Positions 59,104 to 64,000 of a DNA stretch of 64,000 nucleotides are shown in pieces (within the stretch, counting starts at the first letter, position 1; each line of letters opens with the position of its first letter). The position numbers were made by a program, and so were the translations under genes. Origin of the DNA: Andalucia godoyi (lineage: Eukaryota > Discoba > Jakobea > Jakobida > Andaluciidae). The DNA lies in NCBI GenBank assembly GCA_009859145.1, contig VRVR01000050.1, forward strand, positions 124,001 to 188,000, given 5' to 3'. Below the pieces are notes generated by a model. The model searched no databases. It had not been told where the DNA came from and worked only from the letters and a program-made list of their open reading frames with translations.

Positions 59104-59598
59104 CTAGTTTGCGGATTCGTCGAGGTTTGGAATGTTTGCGAGTCGGACTGTGAGATGGGAGGAAGGATGGTGCTTCGTTCCGAATTTTCCTCGAGCGTGG
59201 AACTGGACTCTCTTGATATACTCTCCCTTGGTGACGTACGCCTCGACGATCTTCAGGTCCTTCTTCTCCTTGTCCGCGCTGGCTGCGGAACGCGAGCCAG
59301 CATTAGAGACTGCAGACTGGATTGCAAGCGCCAATGTCTTTGCATGGCGCTTCGGCGAGTGGTCTAGCTGCGCAAGAGCACTCGGGACAGACATCCCACG
59401 AACCATCCGCGCAAGCAAGTTCAGCTTCTTTGGAGATGTCTTCACTCCGCGGAACACGGCCTGCGACACATACCCAGCAACCCCAGCCCCAGCAGCAGCA
59501 GCAGAAGAGGCACCTGACAAGGCCGCTGATGCAGACGACGAGCTTACATTCGACAGCACCGACGATAGCACATCAGACGAGAACAATCGACGAAACAT
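59104..59598 (-). CDS. MRPL22: Mitochondrial ribosomal protein uL22m
   Basis: The protein has 164 residues: a Ser/Ala-rich mitochondrial presequence (MFRRLFSSDVLSSVLSNV and beyond, to ~45) followed by the L22 core. Core motifs are VKTSPKKLNLLARMVRGM, ALAQLDHSPKRHAKTLALAI and the conserved end, IVEAYVTKGEYIKRVQFHAR then GKF. uL22 lines the polypeptide exit tunnel of the large subunit through its beta-hairpin loop. Single exon. Confidence 0.93.
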   Translation of the reverse strand: MFRRLFSSDVLSSVLSNVSSSSASAALSGASSAAAAGAGVAGYVSQAVFRGVKTSPKKLNLLARMVRGMSVPSALAQLDHSPKRHAKTLALAIQSAVSNAGSRSAASADKEKKDLKIVEAYVTKGEYIKRVQFHARGKFGTKHHPSSHLTVRLANIPNLDESAN

Positions 59599-59872
59599 TC
59601 CTCTTTTTCCCTTCTCCTTGTGACCACTATTGCAACCACACCCTCTTCCTGATTAACTAACTTTTAAAAAATAATAAAAATTAAAAAGCCATAATAAAAT
59701 GGAAAAAACCAAATTAAATCATATTTATAAAAATCCACTAAACATACACAGAAAGTCCTTTTATTAAATGAGGAATCATTCGAGCACACGTTTGAGAGAG
59801 CGAGAGGAAAGCCTTGAGAAAAGAGAGGCAGATGGAGAACAATAGAAAATGTTTCCGAGTGTATTCATCGAA
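59599..59872. other. AT-rich spacer before tRNA-Thr
   Basis: Very A+T-rich between 59650 and 59780; no gene is recognised. Confidence 0.6.
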
Positions 59873-59945
59873 GCCCCTGTAGCTTAGGCGGTAGAGCGCA
59901 ACACTAGTAATGTTGAGGTCGTCGGTTCGATTCCGACCGGGGGCA
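59873..59945 (+). tRNA. tRNA-Thr (AGT)
   Basis: A 73-nt cloverleaf without intron. Acceptor GCCCCTG pairs with CGGGGGC (one T-G pair), discriminator A. The anticodon stem CAACA/TGTTG closes the loop CTAGTAA (anticodon AGT, read as IGU). The T arm is GTCGG-TTCGATT-CCGAC. A run of seven T begins at 59948, the Pol III terminator. No CCA is encoded. Confidence 0.97.
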
Positions 59946-60146
59946 AATTTTTTTCCTTTCCCGGCCCTGCCGCTTTCAACCCCACCTTCTGTAGTGACGA
60001 AAGGTCCTATTCTTTCCCGCTCTTTCCATTTATAATGATAATAATTTCCTCAACTCACAAGTAAGAAACGTTTTTTGTTTTTGCAGAAATAACAAAAATA
60101 TCAATAGTAATGATATAATCATAATAATCAAAAATCATCATCATCA

Positions 60147-60192
60147 TAGTAGTAGTAGTAGTAGTAGTAGCAGTAGTAGTAGTAGTAGCAGT
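60147..60192 (+). repeat. TAG trinucleotide microsatellite
   Basis: About 15 TAG/CAG units lie 35-80 bp before the HDAC start, in its presumed 5' UTR. The preceding 100 bp is AAT/ATA-rich. Stops in every TAG unit exclude coding in that phase. Confidence 0.9.
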
Positions 60193-60226
60193 AAGAAATA
60201 ACTATTTACAAGACAAACTGAGAGGC

Positions 60227-62362
60227 ATGGAGCAGCAGCCAGGAACAGCACCAGCGCCTGCAGCAGCACACGGAAAGTCGCAGAAGCGAGTCCAAACACG
60301 CGGAAGCATGGGCTCGATGATTGCGAAAGCTCGTGAAGCGCTGACTGCAGTTGCGAATACCGTTGGGATTGCGCTGAGTCCTGTGCCGTACGACCGTTTC
60401 TGCGAGCTTGCAGAGTCGGGCGATCCGTACCAGGAGCTGCGGATTTCGTTTCCTGTCTCGACCGACAATCTCGGGTCGTTTGTCCAGTTTCCACTCGCGG
60501 CAGATCGGCAGACACTTGCAATGCTCGACGTAGAGAAGTACTTTGGGCTCTCGAAAAACACCGGACTGCTCATCGAGTCGCCGGCCCCGCTGGCCCCCGT
60601 CCCCAACTCAGATGGCGATGGCGGCAATGGCGAGGACAGCAGCGTGCGGAAAAGGGCGAGTGTCGCGATTGTTGCGTACCAGTACCTGACACCCGGGTCC
60701 ACGTACCTGCTCTTTGGGCGCCGGATCGTGGCGAAACCATCGGCGTCATCGGTGTCATCGACGGCAGCGGCGGATGAGGAGGACGATGGGTTTGCGCAGA
60801 ACAGGTGGATGGACGGAATGTGCGTGCAGCGGACCGGGTTTGTAAGCGACAAGGCAATGGCGCTGCATGCGGGTCCTTCGTATCATCCCGAGCGACCGGA
60901 CCGCCTGAACTATGTGTTTCGGCATCTTGTGGACTCGGGATGTACGCAGCTGTTGTGGAGGATTGCGGCGCGGGAAGCATCGGTCGGAGAGCTGGTTGCG
61001 GTGCATGATGCTGCGTACGTTGACCAGTTTGTTCGGTCGTCGAAATCCGAGGGGCTTCTGCAGACGCTTGTGCAGCAGCTTGGATCGTCGGATCTGTATC
61101 TCAACAAGAGCTCTCTGCGTGCTGCGAAACTCGCAGCTGGGTGTGCAGTCCAGGCAGTCGACAGCGTGCTTCTTGGCTCTGTGAAAAATGCATTTGCACT
61201 TGTGCGGCCTCCGGGGCATCATGCTGGCAAGCGCACTCCGTCAGGGTTCTGCTGGTTCTGCAACTGCGCAGTTGCTGCACAGCATGCCTTGTCATGGAAG
61301 CCACCCTCTTCTTCGTCTTCTTCGCAGGGCACTGTCCATAGCCCATCGGTTGCGACTTCGCCCGACATATCTGCACTCAAGCTGACCGATGCATCCTCCA
61401 GCCCGCAGTCCAGCTGTACCCCCTCCGCACACGCATTTCCGGACACACCAGAGGGCGCCAATATGAGCGTGTCTTCGGTGCAAACGGAGGCGAGCTCCTT
61501 GTGCAGCCCAGGATCGATTGGAGGGACTCCCTTGAAACCTGCTGTTGCGTCGGCGCCCGTGCAGCGCGTGCTCATCGTGGACTGGGACATCCACCACGGC
61601 AACGGCATTGAAGAGATTTTTTATGACCGCCGAGATGTAATGTACATTTCTGTGCATCGGTACGACGATGGAGCGTTTTATCCAGGCACTGGACATGCGT
61701 CGTCGATTGGAGACGGTCCCGGCCGCGGTTTCAACATGAATATTCCGCTCGGCGGAACCGATATTTCGGATGCTGATTATCTTGCCGTATTCACGCATCT
61801 TATTTTGCCTGTTGGGCGTGAATTCGATCCAGATCTTGTGATTGTAGCAGCAGGATTCGACGCTGCCAAGGGAGACCCACTGGGCAAGTCGTCCGTCTCG
61901 CCAGCGTCCTTTGGCATATTCCTAAAGATGCTGATGGAACTCGCGGATGGAAAAGTCGTTGCGGTCCTTGAGGGCGGGTACAATTGCAGTGTTGTGGCGC
62001 AGTGCGTGGAATCCTGCATCAAGACGCTGGCGGGCGCTGCTGACGGAACCGCCTCGAGAACGCTATTGAGGCACGTTTCTCCTTTGCAGCAGTCCAACGG
62101 TGGGGATGGGAACGGCAGCGAAGATGGCTCGAGTGCCAAACCTCGGGTTTCGCAAGTCACGAAGCGTGCCATTCGCACGGTTGCCCAGTTGCTCTCTCCT
62201 TTCTGGCCCTGCTTGGATGTACTCTTGCCTCCCAACGACGAAGAAGAAGCTGCTGCTGCTGCTGATGATGATTCGCAGACAGATACACACGACCCAGCGT
62301 CTGGCTCCGAGGCGAGCGTCGATGATGCAGCGGCGAAGTTCGAAACACTCTCGTTTCACTGA
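60227..62362 (+). CDS. Class II-type histone/protein deacetylase
   Basis: Zinc-dependent lysine deacetylase of 711 residues. An unassigned N-terminal domain (~1-195) precedes the catalytic domain, which starts near 205 (HAGPSYHPERPDRL). Active-site elements: RPPGHHAG (His331-His332), DWDIHHGNG (zinc Asp454, His456), the zinc-site Asp in AAGFDAAKGDPLG (~545) and Tyr585 in LEGGYN. HAG and HPERP in the first motif mark the class II/HDAC6-like branch. A Ser/Pro-rich insert of about 85 residues (~360-445) interrupts the domain between the Cys-rich CWFCNCAVAAQHAL stretch and the IVDWDIHH block. The C-terminus is acidic/Ala-rich. Substrate (histone or tubulin) unknown. Single exon. Confidence 0.95.
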   Translation: MEQQPGTAPAPAAAHGKSQKRVQTRGSMGSMIAKAREALTAVANTVGIALSPVPYDRFCELAESGDPYQELRISFPVSTDNLGSFVQFPLAADRQTLAMLDVEKYFGLSKNTGLLIESPAPLAPVPNSDGDGGNGEDSSVRKRASVAIVAYQYLTPGSTYLLFGRRIVAKPSASSVSSTAAADEEDDGFAQNRWMDGMCVQRTGFVSDKAMALHAGPSYHPERPDRLNYVFRHLVDSGCTQLLWRIAAREASVGELVAVHDAAYVDQFVRSSKSEGLLQTLVQQLGSSDLYLNKSSLRAAKLAAGCAVQAVDSVLLGSVKNAFALVRPPGHHAGKRTPSGFCWFCNCAVAAQHALSWKPPSSSSSSQGTVHSPSVATSPDISALKLTDASSSPQSSCTPSAHAFPDTPEGANMSVSSVQTEASSLCSPGSIGGTPLKPAVASAPVQRVLIVDWDIHHGNGIEEIFYDRRDVMYISVHRYDDGAFYPGTGHASSIGDGPGRGFNMNIPLGGTDISDADYLAVFTHLILPVGREFDPDLVIVAAGFDAAKGDPLGKSSVSPASFGIFLKMLMELADGKVVAVLEGGYNCSVVAQCVESCIKTLAGAADGTASRTLLRHVSPLQQSNGGDGNGSEDGSSAKPRVSQVTKRAIRTVAQLLSPFWPCLDVLLPPNDEEEAAAAADDDSQTDTHDPASGSEASVDDAAAKFETLSFH

Positions 62363-62902
62363 AGCCCGAGAGGAGCACAAAAAGAAGTAGACCAAACACT
62401 GGCGTCCGGTGGAGTTGGTATCAGATCGATATTCGATACACTCTGGACATTTTGTGCAGAGCGCAGTCCACGCGTCCGTGCTGCAAAAAAAGAAACAAAA
62501 CCAAACAAACAAAAACGGGTCGAAGTGGTTTTGCGGCCAGTAACGTGCGCGGCGGACTCTGCTCTGCGCAGTGCCTCTCGAGCATTGTGTCGCCTGTGAC
62601 ACGGAATGCAACGTGTCGTGGATGCACTGCAGAAGGTCCCCACGGGGAACCCTCCTGCTGTAAACAACAAAAAACAATAACAATAAAAGCACAGCTAGCG
62701 TCAAGCGCAACATTCAAATTTTCAAAAGAACAACACCTTTCGTTTGGCTTGATGCTAACGAGTCGGGGAATAAGAAACAAACCAATACAACAAACAAAAG
62801 CAAAAACAAAAAGCAAAGGGATGAATGGATGCGCGCCATAAAACAGACAGTGCAAAAAATTCGGGTGGTTTCAGACCCATCAACAATTCCCGAATCGACC
62901 GT
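62363..62902. other. Spacer between HDAC and the right-edge gene
   Basis: It contains CAAA/CAAAA-type runs near 62490-62520 and 62780-62815. Minus-strand frames here are low complexity. No gene is supported. Confidence 0.55.
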
Positions 62903-64000
62903 ATGCATCCTGAATGGGACCGCGCGCTCCAGTCCCATCTCGACGGCCTCGTCGAAGAGTGCGATGACGAGAAGGAGCATGCGCAGCGGGTATCGGCTGC
63001 GCTGTCCTTTCTCCTCGCTGCCTCTTCCCCGTTTGTTTTCTCGTCGCTAGCATCAACTCCGAACCCGCGGCTAGCATCAATTCCCCTCGACAAGGACTGC
63101 GACGAGGACGACGGCGGCGCGGAGAGCGAGGCGCATGTGCACTACCTCGCGCACTGCTACACCCGCCGCGGCGCCTATCTGGTGCGCGCCCTTGCAGTCC
63201 TTCCTCGGGTGGCAGCAGCATCAAGTGATGCTACACGTGCACTGCTGGTGGATGCTTCTTCGATGATGTCGTGTCCCGGGCTGCCTGCTACTTTACAGTT
63301 TGCCCGTCTGTTTCATCCGCACGCAATGACTCTGCTGTACCACCCGTCCGCGGCCGATATTCTCATGGCTCTTGCGTCGCTCCTCGTGGCCCCTCCACCG
63401 CCGCTTCTCGCTCCTCTTGTGTCACCTGCGGCGTGGACGGTGGTGTGGATCGCGGCGACCGTGGACCGACACGTCTCGACGCATGCGCTGTCGCTGCATC
63501 CTGCATCGGCGTCGACGGAAGAAGCGGCTGGGGCTGGGGCTGGGGCTGGGGCGGGGGGTCGAGGGCGTGGACGGGCAATGGGGAAGGAGGGCGAGATGCT
63601 CTGGGTCGTGGGCGACTTGATGCCGTTTGCCCGTCGCGGAATGCCAATGCTCGTTGTGCTTTCCACTCCGCTTTCCTCGGATCCGGTCTCGCTGACGCGT
63701 TCTTACAGCGATACCTGCTGCAATGACACGCGCAATTTCAATGACGCCGACAGCTACAACGCGCACAGCCAAGGTGGAGGTTTACGTGATGGCGCTGGCG
63801 GTAATGAAGATCGTGATGGGGGAGTGAGACGGACGAGAAGGAAAGACGCAGAAGCAGCTGACGAGTGCTGCATGGTATGCATCCATGGCCCCGGCGATCT
63901 CTTTCCGGTCTTTCTGTCCAGTCCCTCACTCGCCCTCTCTCTCGTTCTCGATCCTCTTCACCACTCTTCTTCTACTCAATCCCAACCGCAGCACCGCAGA
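62903..64000 (+). CDS. Unrecognised protein, C-terminus beyond the window
   Basis: From ATG 62903 a frame stays open for 366 codons to the end of the window, with no stop, although this stretch is G+C-rich with several competing frames. It reads MHPEWDRALQSHLDGLVEEC at the start, then CYTRRGAYLVRALAVLPRVA, an Ala/Pro/His-rich segment, a Gly-Ala run (AAGAGAGAGAG at about 211-221) and MLWVVGDLMPFARRGMPMLV later. Acidic/Gly-rich loop near 300-325. No domain recognised. The Gly-Ala run comes from a GGGGCT repeat (63529-63551). The open frame of over 1 kb and the sensible codon choice make it likely real. Confidence 0.65.
   Translation, partial: MHPEWDRALQSHLDGLVEECDDEKEHAQRVSAALSFLLAASSPFVFSSLASTPNPRLASIPLDKDCDEDDGGAESEAHVHYLAHCYTRRGAYLVRALAVLPRVAAASSDATRALLVDASSMMSCPGLPATLQFARLFHPHAMTLLYHPSAADILMALASLLVAPPPPLLAPLVSPAAWTVVWIAATVDRHVSTHALSLHPASASTEEAAGAGAGAGAGGRGRGRAMGKEGEMLWVVGDLMPFARRGMPMLVVLSTPLSSDPVSLTRSYSDTCCNDTRNFNDADSYNAHSQGGGLRDGAGGNEDRDGGVRRTRRKDAEAADECCMVCIHGPGDLFPVFLSSPSLALSLVLDPLHHSSSTQSQPQHRR

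Noticed and set aside
60147-60192. TAG repeat considered as a CRISPR-like or structured array
   Set aside because: It is a plain trinucleotide microsatellite with no spacers; no CRISPR array exists in the window.

Overview
The window is nuclear DNA of a compact, intron-poor unicellular eukaryote, about half G+C in coding regions. About 25 protein genes lie on both strands with short spacers. It carries mitochondrially targeted enzymes (SCOT, an isovaleryl-CoA dehydrogenase-like enzyme, uL22m), ER and Golgi-type proteins (DPM2, TMCO1, DHHC), a heterotrimeric G-alpha subunit, an HDAC, DNA polymerase zeta, two Pol III tRNA genes, and spliceosomal introns with GTATGT/GTACGT donors and TTCTAAC-like branch sites. 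Only four introns are convincing, each 92 to 150 nt. The lineage cannot be fixed from this window; a free-living protist fits best. Two long coiled-coil/IQ-type proteins would suit a flagellate, but that is only an inference.

Layout. 0-9 kb: a coiled-coil protein, a spliced Asn/Ser-rich PH-like protein, a T4 Rnl2-type RNA ligase, an unknown protein with a bacterial look, and a spliced DPM2 gene of 81 codons. 9.7-17 kb: G-alpha, a long IQ/coiled-coil protein, an SLC25 carrier, an amino-acid transporter and tRNA-Asp. 17-20 kb: gene-poor, possibly decayed sequence. 20-26 kb: an LRR plus coiled-coil protein and a secreted protein. 26-41 kb: two nearly identical ~500-bp dispersed elements flank SCOT, a spliced propeller-like protein, a ROK sugar kinase, an SLC35F-type transporter, a second secreted propeller-like protein and REV3. 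41-46 kb: TMCO1, MBF1, a DHHC palmitoyltransferase and an XLF-like candidate. 46-58 kb: a 1948-residue protein, a TPR/SET protein with a degenerate SET core, an acyl-CoA dehydrogenase, a small membrane protein and a small spliced protein. 58-64 kb: a third element copy, uL22m, tRNA-Thr, a class II HDAC and a gene cut off by the window end.

Genes are arranged as divergent pairs with 0.3-0.6 kb shared promoters (PH-like/RNA ligase, ROK kinase/SLC35F, TMCO1/MBF1, DHHC/XLF-like, IVD/small membrane protein) and convergent pairs whose stops are only 2 to 200 bp apart. No operons and no CRISPR arrays were seen.

Most unusual observations: (1) a dispersed element family in at least three copies whose best frame begins like the N-terminus of TnpB/Fanzor RNA-guided nucleases and whose 3' end forms a hairpin kept by paired changes; (2) a complete Rnl2-type RNA ligase; (3) a Pol zeta that seems to lack its CysA zinc finger; (4) an XLF-like candidate with a classical basic NLS; (5) a SET protein that has lost key catalytic residues.
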